A stretch of 64,000 nt of DNA, from NCBI RefSeq assembly GCF_028736215.1, contig NZ_CP117883.1, forward strand, positions 1,612,001 through 1,676,000. Reading direction: 5' to 3'. Origin of the DNA: Mucilaginibacter sp. KACC 22773. Lineage in GTDB: Bacteria; Bacteroidota; Bacteroidia; Sphingobacteriales; Sphingobacteriaceae. The notes under the pieces are model-generated. The model was not told the origin of the DNA and ran no database searches. It saw only the letters and a list, made by a program, of their open reading frames with translations. The translations under genes were made by a program, and so were the position numbers. Positions 8,228 through 16,161 of the stretch are shown one piece after another (the first letter of the stretch is position 1; each line of letters opens with the position of its first letter).

Positions 8228-9772
8228 TTAAGCACCAGCATTTAAGGGCAGGCTAAAGCAAAAGCGACTGCCTTTATCCGGTTCGCTTTCGATATTGAAA
8301 GTACCGTTATGTTTTTTAATGATCTCGGCAGCAATATAAAGCCCCAAACCTATACCCTGGTAAAGCATTGCCGTTTTGCTTACCCGGTAAAATCGCTGAA
8401 ACAGCTGATCTATATCTTCTTTGGCTATTCCAATCCCAAAATCTTCCACAATTATCATAACTCTGTCTCCTGATATTTCGGCTTTAACCAGTATTTTATC
8501 GGCTTCAGGTGAGTATTTGATGGCATTATTTAATAGGTTCACCATTACCTGTTCTATCCTGAACTGGTCGCCAAGGTATTTTATGCTGACTGAGTTTTCC
8601 AGCACAATCCGGTGCCTGTCTGATGTTAGCTGAACATTAGCAATGCTGTGGGTAAGGGCATCGGTAAAATTAAATTCGGCGATGTTTAAATCTATCAATC
8701 CGGCATTTATCCGGGTAACGTCAAGCAAATCTTCAATTAACCGCTCCAGGCGTTTAATGCTGTGGTTGGCATTTAAAATGAAAGAATAGGTTTTGCCGGC
8801 CTTATCGGCTGTTTTTTCCAGTAACTGGTTAATGGCTTTGATATTGGTTAGCGGGGTTTTAAACTCATGGCTTACCATGTTAAAAAACTCATCTTTTTTG
8901 GCCTCGGCGGCGGCGCGTCGTTCTTTCTCCTGCTTTTGTACCTGTATTTCCCTGTTGGCAATAATCAACTCGGCGGCGCGCTTGCCTTTTTCTTCGTCCT
9001 GAAAGTCGAGTTCTTTAAGTGCGGCCAGTAATTCTGCAGCGCGTTTTTCCTTTTCTTCATCCTGTAAATCAAGTTCAATATTGGCAATAATCAATTCGGC
9101 TGCACGCTTGCCTTTTTCTTTATTTTGATAAACAAGTTCTTTGTTGGCTATAATTAGTTCATTTGCCCGTTTTTCTTTTTCCAGGTTCTGATAAATAAGC
9201 TCTTCGTTGGCTATAATTAATTCGTTGGCCCGTTTTTCTTTCTCCAGGTTTTGATAAATGAGTTCGGTATTGGCTATAATTAATTCGGCCGCCCGTTTTT
9301 CTTTCTCCTGATTTTGGAAAATCAGTTCGGTATTGGCCAATATCAGTTCGGCGGCCCGTTTTTCTTTTTCCTTGTTCTGAAAACTGAGTTGGGCATAAGC
9401 AATCACCAGTTCGGCAGCCCGTTTTTCTTTTTCTTCGTTCTGAAAATCAAGCTCCTTGTTGGCAATTAGCAATTCTTCAGCGCGCTTCCTTTTTTCAACG
9501 TTCTGAAAATCAAGTTCAATGTTGGCTATAATCAGTTCGGCGGCCCGTTTCCTTTTTTCTTCGTTTTGAAAATCAAGCTCGATGTTGGCAATAGTTAGTT
9601 CGGCTACAACTTTTCCTTTTGCGGTGTTTTGTCGCTCAAGTTCAATTAAGGCCAGGTTTAAATCGGCGGCGAGTTTTTCGTTTTCCTGGTGCTGTATTAA
9701 CAATTCCTTGTTGGCAACAATTAATTGTTCCGATAGCTTCTTTATTTCCATATCACGGGCCGACAGTGCCAT
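8228..9772 (-). CDS. Cytoplasmic histidine kinase with thirteen 21-residue coiled-coil repeats
   Basis: A 514-residue protein with no membrane helix, PAS or GAF domain. Residues about 13-285 consist of thirteen in-register 21-residue units of the form RAAELIIANTELIYQNLEKE, exactly three heptads each, so a long continuous coiled coil is predicted. It leads directly into the H-box FFNMVSHEFKTPLTNIK with His302, then the ATPase domain with NLLNNAIKYSP, DFGIGIA and GIGLGLYIAAEII. The known role of kinases is to autophosphorylate the H-box His and pass the phosphate to a receiver; no partner lies next to it. The repeats may act as a rod-like signalling helix or dimer platform; this is inference. 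It is probably transcribed together with the PAS kinase downstream. Confidence 0.9.
   Translation of the reverse strand: MALSARDMEIKKLSEQLIVANKELLIQHQENEKLAADLNLALIELERQNTAKGKVVAELTIANIELDFQNEEKRKRAAELIIANIELDFQNVEKRKRAEELLIANKELDFQNEEKEKRAAELVIAYAQLSFQNKEKEKRAAELILANTELIFQNQEKEKRAAELIIANTELIYQNLEKEKRANELIIANEELIYQNLEKEKRANELIIANKELVYQNKEKGKRAAELIIANIELDLQDEEKEKRAAELLAALKELDFQDEEKGKRAAELIIANREIQVQKQEKERRAAAEAKKDEFFNMVSHEFKTPLTNIKAINQLLEKTADKAGKTYSFILNANHSIKRLERLIEDLLDVTRINAGLIDLNIAEFNFTDALTHSIANVQLTSDRHRIVLENSVSIKYLGDQFRIEQVMVNLLNNAIKYSPEADKILVKAEISGDRVMIIVEDFGIGIAKEDIDQLFQRFYRVSKTAMLYQGIGLGLYIAAEIIKKHNGTFNIESEPDKGSRFCFSLPLNAGA
8918..9736 (-). repeat. In-frame 63-bp tandem repeat, 13 units, inside a kinase gene
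   Basis: Thirteen units of 63 bp encode 21 residues each with a conserved ELIIAN..EL..QN.EK.KRA pattern. The units around codons 139-222 are the most alike at DNA level; the first two units are the most diverged. The exact multiple of three means copy-number change by slippage or recombination would keep the reading frame. Confidence 0.85.
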
Positions 9773-10239
9773 TGTTTTAATGAGATACCATCGCCGTCCG
9801 GACAGGTAGATGTTTGTAAAATGCAGTAAGCTGATTTTGAGTTGCTAAGCTTAAAAAAACCGGATGAATACAATAGTACGGATAAAAGCCCTAATTGTTT
9901 GAGGATAACACTAAGAAATTAACTTAAAACAGAAACCGCCATTATAAAATACTTAGCTAAGACGTACTGTCTGGTGCCCGCCCCGGGTTTACACATTATT
10001 TAAATATCGTTCGCTAATAATAACATAACAATTTGATAAAACAGCGCATGCCGACTACCTACTTAGCTGCGCTATATTTGCGGCTAAATTTAATCGCTGT
10101 ATTGTTTATTAAAGATTTGACGGCCGACTGGTTTGTATCGTTTTCTGCGGAGAACAGATGAGAAGATGAATACGGCACCGGTAATACATCAATGTAAATC
10201 CTGATAGCCATATCAAGGCAATTATAAGCTTTTGCAGAA
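9773..10239. other. Intergenic region, no gene seen
   Basis: Several hundred bases separate the divergent kinase and HAD genes. A TATATTTG word at 10073-10080 matches the -7 consensus on the plus strand but lacks a well-placed TTTG upstream. A 71-codon reverse-strand reading frame here has no recognisable features and is not called. Confidence 0.4.
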
Positions 10240-10270
10240 TTTGCCCGGGTGCAGGAAGCTTTTACCTTTG
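10240..10270 (+). promoter_or_regulatory. Bacteroidota-type promoter for the HAD gene
   Basis: TTTG at 10240-10243 and TACCTTTG at 10263-10270 are separated by 19 nt, matching the TTTG/TAnnTTTG vegetative consensus. Transcription would start near 10277, giving a leader of about 125 nt before the ATG at 10401. Confidence 0.65.
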
Positions 10271-10400
10271 TCAACTATAACAAAGCAAGTGTAAGTGTTA
10301 CCGGCTGTTAGGTGTAATGGTCACGAGCCATAACAGTGATTTTATGATGAAGCGGAGTTAAAAAGAGCGTAAGGATTGTTAAAAGATAAAATAGAATAAC

Positions 10401-11081
10401 ATGATAAGAATGGTTGTTTTTGATATGGCTGGCACTACTGTTGACGAGGATAACGTGGTATATAAAACGCTTCGGACAGCGATAAACCAGGCCGGTTATA
10501 ACTTTAGCCTTGATGAGGTATTAGCGCAGGGCGCAGGTAAAGAAAAACGGCAGGCCATAAAAAGTATTTTGCAGGTTTATACAGGCACAGAAGACGATAG
10601 CCTTACCGATAGCATTTATGCGAATTTTATAGCTCAACTGGCTGATGCTTATGCTGCTTTAAATGTACTGCCGCAGCCCAACGCCACAGATTTATTTGGC
10701 GCTTTAAGCGAAAAAAATATCCTGGTAGTTTTAAACACAGGTTACAACCGCGAAACCGCTCAATCATTGGTTGCCAAATTAGGATGGGAAGAAGGTGTGG
10801 AATTTGACTTGCTGGTTACCGCCGACGATGTTGACAAAAACCGTCCTGATCCGGACATGATTTGGTTTGCTATGAAACATTTCGGAATAACTGATGGCCG
10901 GGAAGTAGCAAAAGTTGGCGATTCGATCATCGATATCGAAGAAGGCCGCAACGCAGGCTGCTTACTAAATGTTGGTATTACTACGGGTGCGCATACCTTA
11001 CAACAATTGCAATCGGCCAATCCGGAAGGCATCATTGATAATTTGCTGGAGTTACTGCCCCTGGTTGATGCAGTTAAGTAA
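10401..11081 (+). CDS. Phosphonatase-like HAD hydrolase, 226 aa
   Basis: HAD motif I is VFDMAGTTV (nucleophile Asp8), where the MAGT form is typical of the phosphonoacetaldehyde hydrolase-like group. Motif II (VLNTGYN, about 113-119) and motifs III/IV (KNRPDPDM near 150 and KVGDSIIDIEEGRNAG near 172-187) follow in the usual order, with a helical cap between residues 15 and 90. It is a cytoplasmic phosphohydrolase of the PhnX-like family. The Schiff-base Lys of true phosphonatases is not obvious, so it may hydrolyse another phosphate ester. A second HAD gene follows 117 bp downstream on the same strand. Confidence 0.87.
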   Translation: MIRMVVFDMAGTTVDEDNVVYKTLRTAINQAGYNFSLDEVLAQGAGKEKRQAIKSILQVYTGTEDDSLTDSIYANFIAQLADAYAALNVLPQPNATDLFGALSEKNILVVLNTGYNRETAQSLVAKLGWEEGVEFDLLVTADDVDKNRPDPDMIWFAMKHFGITDGREVAKVGDSIIDIEEGRNAGCLLNVGITTGAHTLQQLQSANPEGIIDNLLELLPLVDAVK

Positions 11082-11198
11082 ACGGTGAAAACGAATAATG
11101 CATATATAGCATAGTGGCGAAGCAATCTGCGTTCACGTTTTGCCACTAAATCCATTTAAACCAAACTAAATAACCATCCTGGCTGTTGCTTTATCAAC

Positions 11199-11948
11199 AT
11201 GAAAAAACTAATTGTTTTTGACCTGGATGGTACCCTTGCCGAAAGTAAGGCAGCGATAGATGCCGAAATGGCCAAATTGTTTTCGGCACTCCTGGATGTG
11301 GCCAAAGTTGCCATTATATCTGGCGGCGACTGGCCCCAGTTTGAAAAGCAGGTAATTGCCCACCTGCCTAAAGGTACAAAGCTGGCAAAACTTTCAATTC
11401 TGCCTACCTGTGGTACCAAGTTTTATCAATACAAGCCCGCTGGCTGGAAAAAGATATATTCGGAGGATTTTACTGCCGATGAAAAGAAAAAGATCATCAG
11501 TTCGCTGAATGAGGCCGTTGAAAAATCGGGTTTTAAGGCCGAGAAAATTTGGGGCGACCAGGTAGAGGACCGCGACAGCCAGATCACTTTTTCGGCCCTG
11601 GGCCAAAAAGCTCCGCTCGAACCTAAAAAAGCCTGGGACCCCGATTTTAAAAAGCGCAAAAAAATTAAGACTATACTGGATAAGCTGATCCCGGATTTTG
11701 CCGTGAACCTGGGTGGCGCTACCTCTATTGATATTACCAAACCCGGAATAGATAAAGCCTACGGAATGCACAAGCTGCACAATATACTCAAGATACCTAT
11801 TAGCCAAATGCTGTTTATGGGCGATGCCTTGTTTGATGGCGGTAACGATTATCCGGCCCGCACTACCGGCGCCGATTGCATACAGGTGCGCGATCCGGAG
11901 GAAACAAAAAGGGTGATTGAGGGTGTGGTGGCCTGTTTGAAAAAATAG
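11199..11948 (+). CDS. HAD-IIB hydrolase, phosphomannomutase-like fold
   Basis: A 249-residue protein. Motif I is VFDLDGTLAES (Asp8, Asp10), motif II IISGGDWPQF (Ser near 47), and the C-terminal motif is LFMGDALFDGGNDYPA (about 206-221) with the acidic pair that holds magnesium. The large cap between about 85 and 190, with its GGATSIDITKPGIDKAYGM segment, matches the HAD-IIB class that includes eukaryotic-type phosphomannomutases and sugar or sucrose phosphatases. Either a sugar-phosphate mutase or a phosphatase is possible. Its neighbour is the PhnX-like HAD gene, but no pathway link is evident. Confidence 0.87.
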   Translation: MKKLIVFDLDGTLAESKAAIDAEMAKLFSALLDVAKVAIISGGDWPQFEKQVIAHLPKGTKLAKLSILPTCGTKFYQYKPAGWKKIYSEDFTADEKKKIISSLNEAVEKSGFKAEKIWGDQVEDRDSQITFSALGQKAPLEPKKAWDPDFKKRKKIKTILDKLIPDFAVNLGGATSIDITKPGIDKAYGMHKLHNILKIPISQMLFMGDALFDGGNDYPARTTGADCIQVRDPEETKRVIEGVVACLKK

Positions 11949-12112
11949 GATCACAAGTTTAATTCAACAGCTATTTTGATCAACTGGCAATTTTTGCAGA
12001 TTTGATATGCCCGGACATTCTGCACTTTTCAACAAAGTAATTTGAGCTTTACAACAAAATGTAGCCCCGGTGTTCTCCCGATATTTGTATTAACAAACAA
12101 ATAAAAAGAGAC

Positions 12113-12997
12113 ATGGAAAAAATATGGTTTATAACAGGCAGCTCCCGCGGATTGGGGCGCAGCCTTACAGCAGCAGTATTAGCCAAAGGCGATAAAGTAG
12201 CCGCCACAGCACGCAACCCCGAACAGTTACAGGATTTTATAGATAAATACCCAGACCAGGTGCTTCCTATTCAATTGGATGTAACAAGCCAGCAACAAAT
12301 AAATGCCGCTATTGAAAGTACTATACAGCATTTTGGCCGCATAGATGTATTGGTAAACAATGCAGGCTTTGGTATTACCGGTGCTGCCGAAGCTTATACG
12401 GATGAGCAGGTACAAAGCCAGCTGGATACCAACCTGTGGGCACCCATAGCAATTACCCGCGCGGCGTTGCCTTATATGCGTAAACAACGGTCGGGGCATA
12501 TTTTGCAAATAAGCTCCATTGGCGGCAGGGTAGGCAGCGGTGGTGTAAGCATTTACCAGGCAGCAAAGTTTGGCTTGAGCGGCTTTAGCGAAGGCCTTGC
12601 ACAGGAAGTGGCCCCATTGGGTATCAAAGTAATTGTGATTGAACCGGGTGGTTTCCGCACAGATTGGGCCGGCGACTCGATGACCTACGCAAAATCAATT
12701 GAAGGGTATGAGGCTACAGTTGAAAAAAGGGCTGCCTTTTTCAAGAGTGGCAATTTTAAACCGGTTGGCGACCCTGATAAGGCAGCAAAAGTAATGCTTG
12801 AAATTGTTGATCATCCGCAGCCGCCATTGCATTTAATATTGGGCAGCGAAGGCCTGGCTATTGTAAAAGCATCCGACACCGCAAAAATGGCCGAGCTTGA
12901 AAAATGGGCCCCATTAAGTATTTCAACCGATCATGATGAATCGGAGAACTTCTTTGAATCAGCGCAGGGAAAGGCATACCTCACGCTCAAAAAATAA
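12113..12997 (+). CDS. Short-chain dehydrogenase/reductase, 294 aa
   Basis: A classical SDR: nucleotide-binding TGSSRGLG at 8-15, NNAG at 82-85, catalytic Ser in LQISSIGG (about 131-138) and the YxxxK pair Tyr148/Lys152 in SIYQAAKFG. The C-terminal extension after residue 250 is longer than in minimal SDRs and resembles the oxidoreductases often found beside AraC regulators. It uses NAD(P)(H) on an unknown carbonyl or alcohol. A 14-bp perfect hairpin follows directly and then an AraC-family gene 66 bp after the stop. A poor -7-like GATATTTG lies at 12080-12087. Confidence 0.88.
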   Translation: MEKIWFITGSSRGLGRSLTAAVLAKGDKVAATARNPEQLQDFIDKYPDQVLPIQLDVTSQQQINAAIESTIQHFGRIDVLVNNAGFGITGAAEAYTDEQVQSQLDTNLWAPIAITRAALPYMRKQRSGHILQISSIGGRVGSGGVSIYQAAKFGLSGFSEGLAQEVAPLGIKVIVIEPGGFRTDWAGDSMTYAKSIEGYEATVEKRAAFFKSGNFKPVGDPDKAAKVMLEIVDHPQPPLHLILGSEGLAIVKASDTAKMAELEKWAPLSISTDHDESENFFESAQGKAYLTLKK

Positions 12998-13005
12998 TCA
13001 CCAGG

Positions 13006-13048
13006 AATAATAGCCGCGCTGGTTTATTTTACATGCGCGGCTATTATT
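13006..13048 (+). terminator. Strong hairpin between SDR and AraC genes
   Basis: Arms at 13006-13019 and 13035-13048 pair perfectly over 14 bp with a 15-nt loop. Only a weak T-run follows (TTATTGTAAATTTG). It sits 16 bp before the AraC start and could terminate the SDR transcript or attenuate read-through into the regulator. Confidence 0.6.
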
Positions 13049-13063
13049 GTAAATTTGAATGAT

Positions 13064-13870
13064 ATGCTTAAACAGGATAAGGAACCCATTTTACAGCAAA
13101 TAAAGCACTCCTGCTACATTACCAGGAGCAGGGAGGGCGAGCAGTTTGTGCCCGAGCATGTTTTTAGTTACCAGATAGCCGGCTCTATCCAGATAACCGA
13201 CGGAGAGCATACTTATCATGTTAAAGAGGGGGATTTTAGGTTAAGCAAGCGCAATCATCTTATCAAATTTATAAAGTCGCCGCCACCCAATGGCGAGTAC
13301 AGGGCTTTATCCATCTATCTCGACCAGCAAACCTTGCGTAATTTTAGTATGGAATACGGCCTGAAATCAGAAAAGCATGATACCGACGGCCCTTTTATTG
13401 CTTTAAAGCCCAACGCTTTGTATAAAAGCTTTATGGAATCACTGCTGCCTTACCAGCAAAGCGGGCATACCATTAGTAACGAGTTACAACGGTTAAAACT
13501 GCGCGAAGCTATATTGATATTATTGCAAGGCAATCCCGAACTTAAAGATGTGCTGTTTGATTTCAGCGAGCCTGGTAAAATAGACCTGGAAGGCTTTATG
13601 AACAAAAATTACCAGTTTAATGTAGAGCTAAAACGCTTTGCCTACTTAACAGGGCGTAGTTTGGCTACGTTTAAACGCGATTTTGAAAAAACGTTTCATA
13701 CTACCCCCGGCAAATGGTTACAGCAGCGCAGGCTGCAACAAGCCCACTACCTGATTAAGCAGAAAAGGCAAGCCCCATCTGAGGTTTACCTCGAACTGGG
13801 TTTTGAAGACCTTTCGCACTTCTCGTTCGCGTTTAAAAAAGCATTTGGAGTAGCGCCTTCTAAGGTTTAA
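13064..13870 (+). CDS. AraC-family transcriptional regulator, 268 aa
   Basis: The C-terminal domain carries two HTH motifs: ELKRFAYLTGRSLATFKRDF and APSEVYLELGFEDLSHFSFA, ending FKKAFGVAPSKV. The N-terminal half resembles the ExsA-type ligand or dimer domain (YQIAGSIQITDGEHTYHV, then KEGDFRLSKRN). The ATG at 13064 is preferred over an upstream in-frame TTG at 13055, which lies only 7 bp from the hairpin. The gene follows a short-chain dehydrogenase and precedes another on the opposite strand, and regulators of this type commonly control such neighbours; that target is inferred. Confidence 0.85.
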   Translation: MLKQDKEPILQQIKHSCYITRSREGEQFVPEHVFSYQIAGSIQITDGEHTYHVKEGDFRLSKRNHLIKFIKSPPPNGEYRALSIYLDQQTLRNFSMEYGLKSEKHDTDGPFIALKPNALYKSFMESLLPYQQSGHTISNELQRLKLREAILILLQGNPELKDVLFDFSEPGKIDLEGFMNKNYQFNVELKRFAYLTGRSLATFKRDFEKTFHTTPGKWLQQRRLQQAHYLIKQKRQAPSEVYLELGFEDLSHFSFAFKKAFGVAPSKV

Positions 13871-14030
13871 AATAAGCGTTCGGCAGCCAAAGTAACCGGT
13901 GGGTAATCAATTTGTATTGAGTTGTTTAAATAAATAAAAAAACTAATTTTTAACGTAACCATTACGTTTAGGTTCACGTACAAAAAGATGTAAAAGGTTA
14001 GTTATTTATTGGTTTGAATTTTTGTTTGAA

Positions 14031-14061
14031 AACTCCCGGCTGCCAACCGGGAGTTTTTTTT
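14031..14061. terminator. Bidirectional terminator between convergent AraC and SDR genes
   Basis: AACTCCCGG (14031-14039) pairs with CCGGGAGTT (14047-14055), followed by a T-run to 14061. On the reverse strand a shorter T-run (TTTTCAAAC) follows. A second small hairpin with 7-bp arms, AACGTAA and TTACGTT, lies at 13953-13969. Confidence 0.85.
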
Positions 14062-14077
14062 GTGATAGTAAATCACA

Positions 14078-14842
14078 TTAAACGTTCATACCGCCTGATA
14101 TCTCGATGCGTTGTGCATTTATCCAACGCGCATCCTCTGTGCACAAAAACGCTACTACGCCGCCAATATCATCGGGCACGCCAACACGGCCAAGGGCGGT
14201 TACACCGGCAATCATTTTGTTTACCTGCTCATTATCGCGCACCACGCCGCCGCCAAAATCAGTTTCAATGGCGCCAGGGGCCACGGTATTTACCGCTATG
14301 CCGCGGGCACCCAATTCTTTGGCCTGGTAACGGGTTAATACTTCAATAGCTCCCTTCATCGCTGCGTAAGCAGCATATCCCGGGTTACTGAAGCGGGCCA
14401 GCCCGCTTGATAGGTTGATAATACGGCCGCCATCATTAATCAGGGGCAGCGCTTTTTGGGTTAAAAAGAAAACCCCTTTTAAGTGTACGTTAACCAGCAA
14501 ATCAAAGTCTTCTTCATTGGTATCGGCAAAGGGGGCATGTATACCAATTCCGGCATTGTTAATCAAAAAATCAAAATTGGCTGTGTTAAACTTATCCGTT
14601 AAAACCGTTTTTAATTGATTGAAAAAGCTATCGAAGCTTTTAACATTCCCGGCATCTAATTGCAGGGCAGCGGCTTTAACGCCCAGGTTTTCGACCTCGG
14701 CTACTACGGCCTGTGCTTCATCTTGTTTGCTGTGATACGTAAGTATTACGTTGATGCCTTTTTTGGCCAGGGCAAAAGCCATGTTTTTACCCAAACCACG
14801 GCTGCCGCCGGTAACAAGGGCTATTTTATTTGTTGGTTCCAT
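14078..14842 (-). CDS. Short-chain dehydrogenase/reductase, 254 aa
   Basis: A classical SDR of minimal length: TGGSRGLG near residue 11-18, NNAG near 95-98, catalytic Ser in IINLSSGL, and the Tyr/Lys pair in YAAYAAMKGAIEVL. The C-terminus GGVVAFLCTEDARWINAQRI matches the FabG-like group. It is a cytoplasmic NADP(H)-dependent oxidoreductase with an unassigned substrate. It is convergent with the AraC regulator and divergent from the cytochrome c maturation genes, with a long self-complementary repeat in the divergent gap. Confidence 0.9.
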   Translation of the reverse strand: MEPTNKIALVTGGSRGLGKNMAFALAKKGINVILTYHSKQDEAQAVVAEVENLGVKAAALQLDAGNVKSFDSFFNQLKTVLTDKFNTANFDFLINNAGIGIHAPFADTNEEDFDLLVNVHLKGVFFLTQKALPLINDGGRIINLSSGLARFSNPGYAAYAAMKGAIEVLTRYQAKELGARGIAVNTVAPGAIETDFGGGVVRDNEQVNKMIAGVTALGRVGVPDDIGGVVAFLCTEDARWINAQRIEISGGMNV

Positions 14843-14933
14843 TTGTGTGTTTTAATTTAACAGTACAAAGGTAACGCGCCAAGTTACGCCCGGTTTGCGC
14901 AATTCAATCCGAAGTTTACCAATATCAAATTTT

Positions 14934-15099
14934 ATTAGTTTATTGGTTCACTGGTTCATTAGTTCATTGGTGGTTGGCGGCTAGTTAGCTTGTTTGATAA
15001 GAGTGGTAATGTGTTTTATTTGGGCTATTTATCTCCAGCTATTCCCGTAACCAACTATGCCACCAATCAACAAATGAACTAATGAACTAATAAACTAAT
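14934..15099. repeat. Long imperfect inverted repeat of short GTTCATTAG-type words
   Basis: The left arm (14934-14977) is made of repeats such as TTGGTTCA and TTAGTTCA; the right arm (15049-15099) is close to its reverse complement, ending in AATGAACTAATAAACTAAT. It lies between divergent genes, just upstream of the -7 box of ccmC, so it cannot be only a terminator. Confidence 0.75.
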
Positions 15100-15103
15100 T
15101 AAT

Positions 15104-15111
15104 TACCTTTG
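15104..15111 (+). promoter_or_regulatory. -7 box TACCTTTG of the ccmC operon
   Basis: TACCTTTG matches TAnnTTTG and ends 14 nt before the ATG at 15126, implying a leader of under 10 nt. No TTTG is present at the expected -33 position, which lies in the right arm of the inverted repeat. Confidence 0.5.
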
Positions 15112-15125
15112 CCCATCCGAATAAT

Positions 15126-15800
15126 ATGAAGTTTATTTATCAAACCTGGTGGAAGGTAGTAACCGTAATTGTGATAGTTTACACACTTATTGCGGGCTTA
15201 TTACTTGGCGTGCCAACCATGCCCATCCTGCACGAAACTATCCGTAATACTTATTTCCACGTACCTATGTGGATGGCCATGTTTACCGTGTTTACCATAT
15301 CGGTTTACTACAGTATCAAGTACCTGCAAACAGGTAAAGAGGAGTACGACCTGATAGCCGTAGAAAGCGCTAACACGGGCCTTTTCTTTTTTGTTATAGG
15401 GCTTATAACCGGCATGCTATGGGCCAGGTACACCTGGGGCGCTTTCTGGAGTAACGATCCTAAGCAAAACAGCGCGGCCATTGCGTTCCTGTTGTACTGT
15501 GCCTATTCGGTATTGCGTAACTCTATTGATGAGGAACAAAAGCGGGCCAAAATTTCGGCCATTTATAACATCTTCGCGTTCCCTATCATGATCGTACTCA
15601 TTATGGTACTGCCCCGCATGACCGATTCATTGCACCCCGGCAACGGTGGTAACCCAGCTTTTGGCAAGCTGGATATGGATAACCGCATGCGTATGGTGCT
15701 GTACCCGGCTTTTATAGCCTGGAGCGCTATGGGTGTGTGGATAGCATCGGTACGTTACCGCATCCGTTTAATTGAATATAAAAAGAACCAAATAAATTAA
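15126..15800 (+). CDS. ccmC: Cytochrome c biogenesis protein CcsA/CcmC (haem handling)
   Basis: A 224-residue integral membrane protein with six predicted helices. The tryptophan-rich haem-binding WWD segment is ARYTWGAFWSNDPKQ (about 99-113). Histidines in LHETIRNTYFHVPMWM (about 36-51) and DSLHPGNGG (about 168-176) flank it, matching the external haem ligands of CcmC. In the known system I pathway CcmC presents haem to CcmE in the periplasm. The ATG of a CcmD-like gene overlaps its stop by one base. The other ccm genes (ccmA, B, E, F) are not in the window. Confidence 0.9.
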   Translation: MKFIYQTWWKVVTVIVIVYTLIAGLLLGVPTMPILHETIRNTYFHVPMWMAMFTVFTISVYYSIKYLQTGKEEYDLIAVESANTGLFFFVIGLITGMLWARYTWGAFWSNDPKQNSAAIAFLLYCAYSVLRNSIDEEQKRAKISAIYNIFAFPIMIVLIMVLPRMTDSLHPGNGGNPAFGKLDMDNRMRMVLYPAFIAWSAMGVWIASVRYRIRLIEYKKNQIN

Positions 15801-16009
15801 TGAAAAAGTTAACATTAATGTTAATGTTGTTGCTGAGCTTTGCTACAGCTTTTGCACAACAAAATGGTCCGGTTGAAATGGCCGATGTGTTGCGCAGTTC
15901 GGGGAAAATATACGTCGTAGTGTGTACTATCGTGATCGTTTTTTTAGGCCTGGCCATTTATCTGTTTTCTATCGACCGCAGGCTTAGAAAAATAGAAAAA
16001 AATCAATAA
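15800..16009 (+). CDS. ccmD: CcmD-like small membrane protein, 69 aa
   Basis: Translation begins at an ATG overlapping the ccmC stop (TAATG), suggesting coupled translation. The first ~20 residues form a signal-like hydrophobic helix ending FATAFAQQ, and a second helix covers about 37-57 (GKIYVVVCTIVIVFLGLAIY), followed by the basic IDRRLRKIEKNQ tail typical of CcmD. CcmD is known to assist release of holo-CcmE from CcmABC. The assignment rests on position, size and tail rather than on a strong motif. Confidence 0.8.
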   Translation: MKKLTLMLMLLLSFATAFAQQNGPVEMADVLRSSGKIYVVVCTIVIVFLGLAIYLFSIDRRLRKIEKNQ

Positions 16010-16048
16010 TAAAAAAGATAGCCCTATTCCGTTTAAACACTGATTTTG

Positions 16049-16095
16049 CTATGCATGCATAGTGTGTACCTGAAACACTAACTATAATATATTTG
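16049..16095 (+). promoter_or_regulatory. 14-bp palindrome and -7 box upstream of glutamate dehydrogenase
   Basis: CTATGCATGCATAG at 16049-16062 is a perfect palindrome. TATATTTG at 16088-16095 matches the -7 consensus and is 66 nt from the ATG at 16162. The palindrome covers the expected -33 region, so a regulator bound there could block or aid transcription (inference). Confidence 0.5.
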
Positions 16096-16161
16096 CAATA
16101 TTGATAAAAATTGTACCAAATTTGCACACTTTTTTAAGAGTTTAATATTTATACAATAATT

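Noticed and set aside
8918..9736. Regular repeats with 63-bp period that could be mistaken for a CRISPR array
   Set aside because: The repeats are contiguous and in frame within a kinase gene, with no spacers and no cas genes nearby.
10059..10274. A 71-codon reverse-strand frame in the intergenic gap before the HAD gene
   Set aside because: It covers the predicted promoter on the opposite strand and has no family features, so it was left as intergenic.
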